Of a stretch of DNA of 35,474 nucleotides, positions 24,145 to 31,878 are shown in pieces. A program made the position numbers and the translations under genes. The notes beneath the pieces are model-generated. The model did not search any database, had not been told where the DNA came from, and saw only the letters and a program-made list of their open reading frames with translations. The DNA is taken from the NCBI GenBank assembly GCA_004557975.1, contig SFEV01000029.1, positions 1-35,474 of the forward strand, written 5' to 3'. Each line of letters opens with the position of its first letter. Position 1 is the first letter of the stretch. Source of the stretch: Lachnospiraceae bacterium. Lineage in GTDB: Bacteria; Bacillota; Clostridia; Lachnospirales; Lachnospiraceae.

Positions 24145-25104
24145 TCACTTCCGTTTCTTTATTTCATTATTTATTCCATTATTTATTCCGCTATCTGTTC
24201 CATTCTTTTCTGCTTTATGAGTCTCTCTCCGGCTGCCGCACCATTCTGAAAGACTGCTGTGAATCGCCTGCTCCGGGCACGCTTTCACACAGTCGCCGCA
24301 GCGAATACATTCCCTGCTGTTGGGTTCCTCGCAGACGCGGATATCCATTCTGCAGACACGCTGACATTTTCCGCAGCCGGTACATTTCTCCTTCTCCACA
24401 CGGTAACGATAGCATGACAGCGGCTGAAACAGCCCGTATACAGCACCGAGAGGACACAGATACTTGCAGAAAGGACGGTAAATCACCATCGCCCCTGCAG
24501 CTACCACAATCAGGATACACACCTTCCACCGGAACAGGAAACCGACCGCACTGCAAAGAGAGCTGTTTCCCAGGACCAGAGGAATGCCGGCAAACAGCGT
24601 TCCTCCCGGACAGATATACTGGCAGAACCACGGTTTCCCCTGGCCCAGAAAATCTGTGGCCAGAAGAGGCATCGCAACGGCGAAAACAGCCAGAATCACG
24701 TATTTGACCCATATCAGCTTTCTGTGACCCGGCAGATTTTTCCGCTTCAGAGGCACCGGAATCTTATACAGCAGATCCTGCACAAGACCAAAAGGACAGA
24801 GCCATCCGCAGACAAACCTGCCGAATACAGACCCGACTGCCACCAGAAATCCGACTATGTAAAAAGAAAACTTATAATTTCTGCTCCCGAGCACGGCCTG
24901 CAGCGAACCGATGGGACAGGAACCGAGGGCCCCCGGACATGAATAGCAGTTCAGCCCCGGAACGCAGAAATTTTTCAGCGGTCCCGTATAGATTTTCCCT
25001 TTAAAAAATCCGTACACATAGCCATTGGTCAGCGCGGTCCACATCATCTGCACCAGCAGCCGCATGGGAAGTCTCTTTTCTTTCTGTTTTTTCTTCACAA
25101 TCAT
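24145..25104 (-). CDS. Polytopic 4Fe-4S ferredoxin (NapH/YccM-like membrane protein)
   Basis: A 319-residue membrane iron-sulfur protein. It has four or five membrane helices and two of the CxxxCP motifs characteristic of NapH/CcoG/YccM-type proteins (CGWLCPFG at ~99-106 and CKYLCPLG at ~213-220), plus extra Cys pairs CYSCPG (~53) and CQYICPG (~161). Near the C-terminus a classic two-cluster ferredoxin domain reads CTGCGKCQRVC and CIRCGDCVKACP. Such proteins pass electrons between a membrane donor and an outside or inside acceptor. The next two genes upstream encode a CXXC mini-protein and a TlpA-like lipoprotein, so it probably delivers reductant to an external thiol system (inference). A short Asn/Gly/Ile repeat at the extreme C-terminus is encoded by ttatttattcc repeats. 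Confidence 0.88.
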   Translation of the reverse strand: MIVKKKQKEKRLPMRLLVQMMWTALTNGYVYGFFKGKIYTGPLKNFCVPGLNCYSCPGALGSCPIGSLQAVLGSRNYKFSFYIVGFLVAVGSVFGRFVCGWLCPFGLVQDLLYKIPVPLKRKNLPGHRKLIWVKYVILAVFAVAMPLLATDFLGQGKPWFCQYICPGGTLFAGIPLVLGNSSLCSAVGFLFRWKVCILIVVAAGAMVIYRPFCKYLCPLGAVYGLFQPLSCYRYRVEKEKCTGCGKCQRVCRMDIRVCEEPNSRECIRCGDCVKACPEQAIHSSLSEWCGSRRETHKAEKNGTDSGINNGINNEIKKRK

Positions 25105-25146
25105 TCACTCCGAAAATCCTGTTTCCTGCTGACAGATCATCGCATC

Positions 25147-25335
25147 CTATCCGATTCCGATGCATTCCAGGCAGATGTTTGTCGCTTTCAGAAATACCTC
25201 GGCAGCCTCGCCTCTGGCAATCCCGATCACCATCATGGCTGCCCCCGCCGCAAGCAGGACAGTCCCCAGATTCACTTTATGCCTGTCTTTACATTCCTTT
25301 TCCATCCGGCGTATCTGATTTTTCTGAAGTATCAT
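25147..25335 (-). CDS. CD1871A-like CXXC mini-protein
   Basis: A 62-residue protein with a charged N-terminus (IRRMEKECKDRHK), one hydrophobic helix (about 22-40) and a C-terminal CLECIGIG containing Cys55 and Cys58. This ending is what I recall for the CD1871A family of CXXC proteins, which is commonly found beside a membrane 4Fe-4S protein and a TlpA-type thioredoxin, as here. The ATG at 25335 is preceded by GGGGGAG; an upstream TTG at 25353 is too far from any site. The CXXC is probably on the outer face and relays electrons between the membrane ferredoxin and the lipoprotein thioredoxin (inference). Confidence 0.78.
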   Translation of the reverse strand: MILQKNQIRRMEKECKDRHKVNLGTVLLAAGAAMMVIGIARGEAAEVFLKATNICLECIGIG

Positions 25336-25398
25336 TCTGACTCCCCCTGCCAAACTGTCTTATACTGCTGTTATCACCCTGTAATTCCGTATCATCTG

Positions 25399-26019
25399 TC
25401 ACTCCAGACTGCCCAGAAGCTCATCGAGAATCGCACTCCATTCCTCTTTCGAGCGCGCCCCCGTATAAACGTCTCCGATCTGTTTCCCTCCATCATCGAG
25501 AAATACCGTTGTGGGAACCACCTGCACCTGTCTCATATATCCTCCCGTCAGATCTTCGGAAAGCACAAGGTGCGTGTAATCGGCTCCTGTATAATCGACA
25601 ATTGCCGTGGCATCCAGATCCAGCGGGGATTTCACATCCGAGATAATCCCCACAAGCTGTACACCCTTCTGTGAATACTCCTCTGCCAGCTCTCCAAGCT
25701 CCGGCATCTCACTGATACACGGCTGGCAGAACGTTCCCCAGATGTTGACCATGGTCAGATCCGCTTTCGTAAAAATATCCTGGTCTGCTGCTTCCCCGTC
25801 AAGAGTCATCGTCTGAAATGTTCCAAACAGTCCGTCCGCAGCAGTTTTTTCCTCCTCCGTCTGTGTTTCGGAAACCATCTTCTGTTCACTGACTGCTTTC
25901 GTAACTGTTTCCGTAACTGTTTCTGTCGCAGCTGCTGTTTCCCTCTGCCCCTGCTGTGCACTGCAGCCTGTGAGAACTGCGGCAGTGGCTGCCATGACAG
26001 CCAGAAATTTCTTTTTCAT
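25399..26019 (-). CDS. TlpA-like thioredoxin-fold lipoprotein
   Basis: A 206-residue lipoprotein. The lipobox is LTGC with lipidated Cys19, after a basic N-terminus (MKKK). A Thr/Glu-rich tether (about 25-60) leads to a TlpA/ResA-type thioredoxin domain with WGTFCQPC (catalytic Cys98 and Cys101), NIWG before it and a cis-Pro loop in VQVVPTTVF. It would reduce or exchange disulfides at the outer face of the membrane. The ATG at 26019 has GAGGAG upstream; the longer open frame is not needed. It is the first gene of the redox group and has its own promoter. Typical cytochrome-c maturation partners (CcdA, ResB/C) are absent from the window, so the usual ResA role is unlikely. Confidence 0.88.
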   Translation of the reverse strand: MKKKFLAVMAATAAVLTGCSAQQGQRETAAATETVTETVTKAVSEQKMVSETQTEEEKTAADGLFGTFQTMTLDGEAADQDIFTKADLTMVNIWGTFCQPCISEMPELGELAEEYSQKGVQLVGIISDVKSPLDLDATAIVDYTGADYTHLVLSEDLTGGYMRQVQVVPTTVFLDDGGKQIGDVYTGARSKEEWSAILDELLGSLE

Positions 26020-26097
26020 AATCCTGCTCCTCGCAATACAATTTCCTTTTCCCTCTTCTGATTCGCCATACACAGAAAAGCGGAACTTATTTTTCAC

Positions 26098-26126
26098 AGT
26101 ATACCAGAAAAACTACCCCTTTACAA
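26098..26126 (-). promoter_or_regulatory. Promoter of the redox operon
   Basis: On the minus strand TTGTAA (26126-26121), a 17-base spacer and TATACT (26103-26098), with TG one base upstream of the -10. The -35 overlaps the stop codon of the preceding gene, so the TlpA gene can be expressed independently. Confidence 0.68.
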
Positions 26127-26975
26127 TACTGCCACGCGCGGCAGCACACCGTGCTCTGCCGCATTCTCAAGCTCTGCCGCAAAATCCGGCAGATCTCTTG
26201 CGAGATACTCCCGCAGGGTCCGGTCACCGTCATACTGTCTCTCTATGAGTCGGACAAGTACCTGCTTCAGCACTGTGAGCAGACTTTCCCGTTCCATATT
26301 CAGAACCAGTCTGCCAAGTCTCTCATAATCCTGCGGTACGGCATCTGCTTCCGGTCCTTTCCCCAGAAGTCCGCAGCACAGCAGGCTTCGCAGCACGACG
26401 AAACAGATGTTGAAGATCTGCTCCCCGTAATCCCGGTGAAATCCGCGCAGCACACGGCAGATATAGTCTTCCGGCAGACTTCCCATAAATTCCTGCTCCA
26501 GGCAGATGGCATCCACATACGGGGCAATCGCGTCGATACCGCAGGCTCCCACCCTCATTCCAGGCACAGGATAATCCATGGTAATGATATGCTCCCGCGG
26601 TGCAAATCTGGGATCATAGTACAGAAAAAAGCCCGGAAGCGCCTTTTCCACCACATCCCTGTAATTTTCGTTCCCGTATGAACAGAAGCTGCCGATCATT
26701 TTGCTGTAACGGTCCTGCGCAGCTTTCGTCTGTTCCAGAATGTACTGATAGCCGCTCCTGTACGCCTCCATGGCAGACAGCTTATGCTCCTCCCCGGACG
26801 CCACAATGCTGCCGTCTTTTCCGCACGTACAGTGATCAATACAGTACGTAACGGCGCCCATCAGCAGTTCCGCCCTCTCATACGTCACAGACGTACTCTC
26901 CTTCGACGTATATTTTTCCACCAGCCATCCAAGGACCGGAAGAAGCTCCTCCATCGTATACATCATATCACCCAT
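26121..26975 (-). CDS. Conserved unknown protein resembling DUF6179
   Basis: A 284-residue cytosolic protein, mostly helical. It has an HCTCGKDG Cys/His cluster near residue 50 that could bind metal, a Tyr-rich middle with FFLYYDPRFAPREHIITMDYPV and a helical C-terminal third. I associate the overall pattern with DUF6179, a Lachnospiraceae family without known function, but this is from memory. It starts three bases after the stop of the DUF6323-like gene with GGAGGT upstream, so the two make one unit. The run of paired genes suggests a shared complex or pathway; nothing in the sequence shows which. Confidence 0.75.
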   Translation of the reverse strand: MGDMMYTMEELLPVLGWLVEKYTSKESTSVTYERAELLMGAVTYCIDHCTCGKDGSIVASGEEHKLSAMEAYRSGYQYILEQTKAAQDRYSKMIGSFCSYGNENYRDVVEKALPGFFLYYDPRFAPREHIITMDYPVPGMRVGACGIDAIAPYVDAICLEQEFMGSLPEDYICRVLRGFHRDYGEQIFNICFVVLRSLLCCGLLGKGPEADAVPQDYERLGRLVLNMERESLLTVLKQVLVRLIERQYDGDRTLREYLARDLPDFAAELENAAEHGVLPRVAVL

Positions 26976-26978
26976 ACT

Positions 26979-27515
26979 CTACCTCCAGCACAGCTCCTTC
27001 AGCACCTCCAGATACAGCTCTCTGTCCCAGCGCTTTACCTCATCAAATTTTGTAAATTCTCCTCGTCCGTCTGTCCGGTGATGTCCGCGGTAACCTGCAC
27101 GGATCGCCCGGGAAAAAAGCTCCAGGCACGTCCCCTCCAGATACTCCATATCCCCGAAACAGACAGACTCAAACTGTTCCTTCATAAAATGCAGCAGCTC
27201 CTCATCTGTGATTTCATCCTGCATTTCATTTTTATACAGGTAAAAAGTATCCTGCAGACGGATCAGCGTCTCCACATAATTATCCTGAGTCACATACTCC
27301 GAATCACAGAACTCTCTGATCATCGAAGGCAGAATCCCCTCGCCAAATTCCACACGCCTCTGCTCTCTCAGGCTGTTGGTCCGCTCCTGTACCAGAAGCC
27401 CCGCATCCTCCTCTGTAAGGCTCAGCCCGTACCTTTCCGTATACTGGTTCATCTCCCTGAGTTTTGTGATCTGATACTCCGATGCAATCTCCTGCATCCA
27501 TCCTTTTTCCGCCAT
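26979..27515 (-). CDS. Conserved unknown protein resembling DUF6323
   Basis: A 178-residue cytosolic protein rich in Glu, Arg and aromatic residues. Patterns such as LTEEDAGLLVQERTNSLR, RVEFGEGILPSMIREFCDS and FYLYKNEMQDEITDEELL match what I recall of DUF6323, again from memory. The ATG at 27515 follows GGAGGAGGG; the longer upstream frame covers the promoter and is not coding. It heads a two-gene unit with the DUF6179-like gene. No enzymatic motif is seen. Confidence 0.75.
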   Translation of the reverse strand: MAEKGWMQEIASEYQITKLREMNQYTERYGLSLTEEDAGLLVQERTNSLREQRRVEFGEGILPSMIREFCDSEYVTQDNYVETLIRLQDTFYLYKNEMQDEITDEELLHFMKEQFESVCFGDMEYLEGTCLELFSRAIRAGYRGHHRTDGRGEFTKFDEVKRWDRELYLEVLKELCWR

Positions 27516-27581
27516 TTTACCCTCCTCCTTCCACTGTGTTCCAAGCGCCGCTGTTTTCGTGTTTACACATTTGAGGGGGAG

Positions 27582-27610
27582 ATTATACCACCTCATCCGA
27601 TTCATTACCA
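27582..27610 (-). promoter_or_regulatory. Promoter of the DUF6323/DUF6179-like pair
   Basis: Minus-strand TATAAT (27587-27582) preceded by TGG forms an extended -10. A weak TGGTAA lies 17 bases upstream (27610-27605). About 65 bases of leader precede the ATG. Confidence 0.65.
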
Positions 27611-27650
27611 GTCTTGAATTTTTCCGCATTTTGTGGTATTGTAATAATCG

Positions 27651-27685
27651 AAAACAGGCACACTTTTTTATGGTGTGCCTGTTTT
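27651..27685. terminator. Strong intrinsic terminator of the sce7726-like gene
   Basis: AAAACAGGCACAC (27651-27663) pairs perfectly with GTGTGCCTGTTTT (27673-27685) across a 9-base A/T loop; each strand ends its stem in a T-run. It isolates the nuclease gene from the DUF6323-like operon. Confidence 0.85.
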
Positions 27686-27723
27686 TCTGATGTTTTATTT
27701 CTCTGTTTTATTTCTCTGTTTCT

Positions 27724-28332
27724 CTATCCTCTGTGTCCCGCCCGCTTCTGTCTCGCCTGGCGGTACGATTCAATCTCCTGACCGATGGTCTGGTAATCCC
27801 GCTCAAACAGCTCCTCACTGACCTGTACCTTCAGTTCCTGTTCCGGTACAGACGCAAGAATTTTGTCGATCACAAAGGATTTGCTCTTTCGCTCATACTT
27901 CGGCATCCCGTTTCTGGCCTGAATGTCGGCGAGCTCCGGCCGCCACAGAAGACCCAGCTTCTTTTTCCAGTCCAGCTTCGGATTTTCCTTCGGCTGGCGC
28001 AGCACGTAAAAATCAGCAGCTCCATCCTCCGTCTCCACGGTAATGATTCCCCACCAGTCCGGGACGTGTTCCTCGATGTGCATGGCGTGACGCGTACCCA
28101 CGACAACGAAATTCCGGTCAAAATAACAGTTGTAGTCCCGTACCTGGCGGCTCAGCCTTGCGTACGTATCCGCATCGCTTTTGATCTCAATACCGACCAG
28201 TCCGTCTCTTTGCACCATCACGATATCGGCCCGCGACATGCCCATCTGTTTTTCTTCGAGAATCCGTACTTTTCCGTATTTCATCTCAAGAAATTCAAAC
28301 AGAGGCTCCCTGATGTCTCTGTCATACAACAT
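27724..28332 (-). CDS. sce7726-like PD-(D/E)XK nuclease-fold protein
   Basis: A 202-residue protein with a restriction-endonuclease-like core: RADIVMV (Asp36), then GIEIKSD (Glu49, Lys51), the D-x12-ExK arrangement, followed by DTYARLSRQVRDYNCYFD and a later VPDWWGI. This matches what I know of the sce7726/MmcB-type family, in which the ExK and the RQ..YN segment are conserved. Function is uncertain: DNA repair or defence nuclease. The C-terminus is a charged helical tail (ERDYQTIGQEIESYRQARQ). It is a single-gene unit closed by a strong terminator, with AGGA some 11 bases before the ATG. The 236-base gap upstream (28333-28568) shows nothing else I can support. Confidence 0.75.
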   Translation of the reverse strand: MLYDRDIREPLFEFLEMKYGKVRILEEKQMGMSRADIVMVQRDGLVGIEIKSDADTYARLSRQVRDYNCYFDRNFVVVGTRHAMHIEEHVPDWWGIITVETEDGAADFYVLRQPKENPKLDWKKKLGLLWRPELADIQARNGMPKYERKSKSFVIDKILASVPEQELKVQVSEELFERDYQTIGQEIESYRQARQKRAGHRG

Positions 28333-28568
28333 AGTAAATTCGTCCTTTTTCTGAACATATATTCTGATGTCAGAATTTTTATTTCAGTATCCATCCATCA
28401 CTGTCTTCATCATAGTACATTTCACTGACTTCTGACTCGTAAAAAACTCTGAGCAAGTGTTACAGTTTCTGTTCCGGCCACGATACCGTTTCCTCCTCTG
28501 TGTTACATCCGTCTCTCATCTGCCCGTAAATTTCCGCCTCCGGATTGCCGATTCAGTCGTCCGGACTG

Positions 28569-29606
28569 TCACTTCAGTCCTCTGATATCTGCCGTCAGCG
28601 CATCGATCTCCTCCTGCGTCGTACTCCAGCTTGTGCAGAAGCGGACGCAGCTGTGGTTGTCATCCAGACGCTCCTCGAATTCAAACACATACTTCTGCGC
28701 CAGCTTCTCCATCTGGCTGTTTTCCAGCACGACAAACTGCTGATTCGTAAAGCTTTCGATATAAAACGGAATTTCTTTTTCTTCAAAAGCTTTTTTGATC
28801 TGCATGGCAAATTCATCGGCCTTCTTCGTAATCTCAAAGTAAAGCCCATCCTTAAACAGCACATAAAACTGCAGTCCCAGCAGCCAGCCCTTTGCCAGCA
28901 TTCCGCCGTTCTGCTTGATATGGCTTCTGAAATGATCCTGCAGCTCCGGATTTGTCAGCACCACTGCCTCCCCGAAGAGTGCTCCGCATTTCGTACCGCC
29001 ACAGTAAAACGCGTCAGATACACGTGCGATGTCCTTCAGTGTCACATCAGCCATACAGGAACCGAGGCCGTATCCCAGACGGGCACCGTCTATGAACAGA
29101 TACATTCCGTATTTTCTGCACACATCGCTGATTTCCTCCAGCTCCTGTCTGGAATACAGCGTTCCGTACTCTGTGGTAAAAGAAAGATATACCAGCTTCG
29201 GCTGTGTGATATGCTCCTGCACGCCGCTTGTGCAGTATTTTTCCGCCTCCGCGGCGATCTGTGCTGCAGTGATTTTGCCGTCCCTGGAGGGCAGCGCATG
29301 AATCTTGTGTCCGCAGTGCTCCACCGCCCCCGTTTCATGTACATGGATATGTCCCGTATCGGCGCTGATCACGCTCTGATACGGGCGAAGAGCAGCCGAA
29401 ATCACCGTGAAGTTGGCCTGCGTGCCTCCCACCAGGAAATGTACGGCAGCCTCCGGGCAGTCCAGATACTTCCGTATTTCCTCTGCCGCCTTCTCACACC
29501 AGGGATCAATCCCGTAGCCTCCGTAGCTCTCACTGTTCGTCTGCGCCAGCGCCTCCAGAACAGCAGGATGTGCGCCGCGATTGTAGTCATTATTAAATCG
29601 TATCAT
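28569..29606 (-). CDS. Low-specificity L-threonine aldolase-like PLP enzyme
   Basis: A 345-residue fold-type I PLP enzyme of the threonine aldolase/beta-eliminating lyase family. The N-terminus FNNDYNRGAHPAVLEAL is followed by VGGTQANFTV; Asp173 in FIDGARLG holds the pyridine nitrogen, and the Schiff-base Lys206 is in GGTKCGALFGE. It would cleave L-threonine or allo-threonine to glycine and acetaldehyde, or run the reverse aldol. The ATG follows GGAGATACATC, 22 bases after the deoB stop, so it is likely in the deo operon, whose first enzyme makes acetaldehyde. A related beta-hydroxy amino acid could be the true substrate. Confidence 0.88.
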   Translation of the reverse strand: MIRFNNDYNRGAHPAVLEALAQTNSESYGGYGIDPWCEKAAEEIRKYLDCPEAAVHFLVGGTQANFTVISAALRPYQSVISADTGHIHVHETGAVEHCGHKIHALPSRDGKITAAQIAAEAEKYCTSGVQEHITQPKLVYLSFTTEYGTLYSRQELEEISDVCRKYGMYLFIDGARLGYGLGSCMADVTLKDIARVSDAFYCGGTKCGALFGEAVVLTNPELQDHFRSHIKQNGGMLAKGWLLGLQFYVLFKDGLYFEITKKADEFAMQIKKAFEEKEIPFYIESFTNQQFVVLENSQMEKLAQKYVFEFEERLDDNHSCVRFCTSWSTTQEEIDALTADIRGLK

Positions 29607-29628
29607 GATGTATCTCCAGTTCTCCGTT

Positions 29629-30819
29629 TTATTTCAGCAGTTCCAGCACCGACGTCCCGATGGTTCCCTCCGGCATCAAAACGCCAAAATTGTCCGCTAC
29701 CGTCGCACCTACCGTTCCGAAGGTGTCTGTCTCAGGCAGTTCTCCACTCCCCTCCATGGATCTGGACCAGGCAAGGAACGGTACCTTTTCTCTCGTGTGA
29801 TCCGTGCCCGTGTAGGTCGGGTCCGTACCGTGGTCTGCCGTAATAATCAGCAGATCGTCATCCTTCATCGTCTCAAGCAGCACACCGAGATTCCGGTCAA
29901 ATTTCTCAATCTCCTCTGCATATCCCTTCGGATCTCTGCGATGTCCCCAGAGTGCGTCAAAATCCACCAGATTGACGAAACACAGTCCGTGGAAATCTGT
30001 CCCTGCCGTCTCAATGGTCTGCTCCATCCCATGGACAGAGCTCTTTGACTTGAGTGCCCGTGTAATTCCCTCCCCGTCAAAAATATCCTTGATCTTTCCG
30101 ATGGAGATTACGTCGAAGCCGTGATCCTTCAGCGCATCCAGGGCTGTCTTTCCGTGAGGTTTCAGCGCATAATCATGGCGGTTGCTCGTTCTTTTGAATT
30201 CACCCTTTTTCTTTCCCACGTACGGTCTGGCAATTACCCGCCCCACACGCCATTCATCTTTCATCGTAAGTTCACGGGCAATTTCACAGCAGCGGTACAG
30301 TTCCTGCAGATCGAAGGTTTCCTCATTTCCGCATATCTGCAGCACGGAATCGGCAGACGTGTAGACAATCATGTGACCTGTCGCAATCTCCTCCTCCGCC
30401 AGCTCCTCCAGAATCTCCGTTCCGCTGGCACTCTTGTTGCCGATGACCTTGTGACCCGTCCGTTCTTCCAGCGCTCTGATCAGTTCCGGCGGGAAGCCTG
30501 TCTCCGTAAACGTCTGAAACGGTGTAGTCACCTCCAGCCCCATCATCTCCCAGTGGCCTGTCATCGTATCCTTCGCATGGCTGCGCTCCCGCATCTTCCC
30601 GTAGTAGCCCAGGGGCTTCTCCTCCGGCTCCACCTGCTTAAGCGGGCAGAGATTTGCCATGCCCAGCTTTTTCAGATTCGGAATATCAAAGGTTTCCACA
30701 CTCTCTGAAATATGCTGCAGTGTATTCACACCCACATCTCCGAACTGCTCTGAGTCCGGCATTGCACCGACGCCCAGTGAATCCATAACAATCACAAAAA
30801 CACGATTAAATCTACACAT
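29629..30819 (-). CDS. deoB: Phosphopentomutase DeoB
   Basis: The 396-residue protein matches DeoB in length. The N-terminal metal site reads VIVMDSLGVGAMPD, where the Asp binds Mn2+; further landmarks are DTMTGHWEM (the phospho-acceptor Thr region), GNKSASGTEIL and the C-terminal metal-binding ITADHGTDPT. It interconverts ribose or deoxyribose 1- and 5-phosphates, linking nucleoside phosphorolysis to DeoC. The ATG at 30819 follows AAGGAGATC; the longer frame upstream is leader. It is downstream of deoC by 118 bases and upstream of the threonine aldolase by 22, on one strand. Confidence 0.95.
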   Translation of the reverse strand: MCRFNRVFVIVMDSLGVGAMPDSEQFGDVGVNTLQHISESVETFDIPNLKKLGMANLCPLKQVEPEEKPLGYYGKMRERSHAKDTMTGHWEMMGLEVTTPFQTFTETGFPPELIRALEERTGHKVIGNKSASGTEILEELAEEEIATGHMIVYTSADSVLQICGNEETFDLQELYRCCEIARELTMKDEWRVGRVIARPYVGKKKGEFKRTSNRHDYALKPHGKTALDALKDHGFDVISIGKIKDIFDGEGITRALKSKSSVHGMEQTIETAGTDFHGLCFVNLVDFDALWGHRRDPKGYAEEIEKFDRNLGVLLETMKDDDLLIITADHGTDPTYTGTDHTREKVPFLAWSRSMEGSGELPETDTFGTVGATVADNFGVLMPEGTIGTSVLELLK

Positions 30820-30877
30820 ACGATCTCCTTTCTGTCTGTATTCCATCTGTCTCAATATAAAAACTATGTTGTTCCTT

Positions 30878-30911
30878 CTGTCCTCAGACAGTGCTGAAGG
30901 GCTCTGCCCTT
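30878..30911 (-). other. Two small hairpins in the deoC-deoB gap
   Basis: CTGTC-CTCA-GACAG (30878-30891) and AAGGGC-TCT-GCCCTT (30897-30911) lie 60-90 bases before the deoB start. On the minus transcript a short T-run (TTTTT) comes about 20 bases later, too far for a normal terminator. Possible processing or partial attenuation site. Confidence 0.4.
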
Positions 30912-30937
30912 TCTTCTCCTGCCGCCCGCAGATCCCT

Positions 30938-31594
30938 TCAGCACCCGGAAGCCTTCAGAAGCCTGACAATACGGCTCGTACCGAGACGGTCAGCACCCAG
31001 CTCCAGGAATTTTTCTGCATCCTCAAGGCTGGAAATTCCCCCGGCCGCCTTGATCCTGACATTCGGACCGACGTGTTTTGCAAACAGTCTGACATCGTCA
31101 AAGGTCGCTCCCGCTGTGGAAAAGCCAGTGGAGGTCTTGATATAATCCGCACCGCTCTCCGTCACGACACGGCACATCTGTATCTTTTCCTCATCCGTCA
31201 GAAGACACGTCTCAATAATGACCTTCAGGATTTTGTCCTGGCAGACCCATTTCAGCGTTTTTATCTCTGCACCCACCAGATCATACCGTCCTTCTTTTAC
31301 CCAGCCGATATTGATGACCATATCAATCTCATCCGCTCCGTTTTCCAGCGCTTCCTTCGCCTCGAGCGCCTTAGTCTCCGCAGTCGCATAGCCGTTTGGA
31401 AAACCGATGACGGTGCACACTGCCATCCGCTCTCCCACGTATTCCTTCGCTTTCTTCACGTAGCACGGCGGAATACACACAGACGCAGTCCCGTAATGTA
31501 CTGCGTCATCGCAAATCTGCCGTATTTCCTCCCAGGTGGCTGTCTGTGTCAGAAGGGTGTGATCCACGTGCTTTACCAGTTCTTTTATATCCAT
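30938..31594 (-). CDS. deoC: Deoxyribose-phosphate aldolase DeoC
   Basis: The 218-residue TIM-barrel aldolase cleaves deoxyribose 5-phosphate to glyceraldehyde 3-phosphate and acetaldehyde. The active-site pair is visible: Asp91 in EIDMVINIG and the Schiff-base Lys153 in YIKTSTGF. HVDHTLLTQTATWEEI at the N-terminus and KAAGGISSLEDA near the C-terminus are family landmarks. The ATG at 31594 has AAGGAG upstream; the longer open frame is promoter and operator DNA. It heads the deoC-deoB-threonine aldolase group and is preceded by a 12-bp palindrome. Confidence 0.95.
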   Translation of the reverse strand: MDIKELVKHVDHTLLTQTATWEEIRQICDDAVHYGTASVCIPPCYVKKAKEYVGERMAVCTVIGFPNGYATAETKALEAKEALENGADEIDMVINIGWVKEGRYDLVGAEIKTLKWVCQDKILKVIIETCLLTDEEKIQMCRVVTESGADYIKTSTGFSTAGATFDDVRLFAKHVGPNVRIKAAGGISSLEDAEKFLELGADRLGTSRIVRLLKASGC

Positions 31595-31609
31595 TTTCTT
31601 CTCCTTATC

Positions 31610-31621
31610 ATTGTATACAAT
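31610..31621. promoter_or_regulatory. Operator candidate ATTGTATACAAT before deoC
   Basis: A perfect 12-bp palindrome 15 bases before the deoC ATG, in the leader or -10 area. TTGTATACAA has the form of GntR/FadR-family operators; DeoR-type control is also possible. No regulator gene is adjacent. Confidence 0.45.
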
Positions 31622-31701
31622 ATATTCAGTTTCTGTGCATCGCGAAGCGCATTGCTGTGAATGAAGCGGACAATAACGTTTCTGTGAGCATGAGAAACAA
31701 A

Positions 31702-31731
31702 GTGAGGCTCCGCTTTTCACGAAAGCCCCAC
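31702..31731 (-). terminator. Candidate terminator of glgA
   Basis: On the minus strand GTGGGGCT (31731-31724) pairs with AGCCTCAC (31709-31702) with one mismatch, followed by TTTGTTTC. It lies between glgA and deoC. Confidence 0.5.
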
Positions 31732-31790
31732 CCTCTGTCCTTTACCGGGGCAACCGGTATCCGACACAGCGTATTTCCAGCGTCTTTCTA

Positions 31791-31878
31791 CCGTCCTTCC
31801 GGTGTACTGCCAGCATCTTCTCAGCGTACTACCACCGTCTTTCCGGTGTACTGCCAGCATCTTCTCAGCGTACTACCA
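31791..31878. repeat. 44-bp direct tandem duplication overlapping the glgA stop codon
   Basis: Two copies, 31791-31834 and 31835-31878, differ at one base (ccgtcc versus ccgtct). The second copy includes the last codons and stop (31873-31875) of glgA; a short degenerate fragment lies on the far side. The other copy carries a duplicate of the stop region in the 3' untranslated part. Confidence 0.85.

Noticed and set aside
28545..29843. 432-residue plus-strand open frame
   Set aside because: It covers the threonine aldolase and deoB 3' end on the opposite strand; the minus-strand genes have clear catalytic motifs.
31791..31878. Insertion-sequence end or attachment site
   Set aside because: It is a simple direct duplication; no transposase, integrase or inverted ends are nearby.
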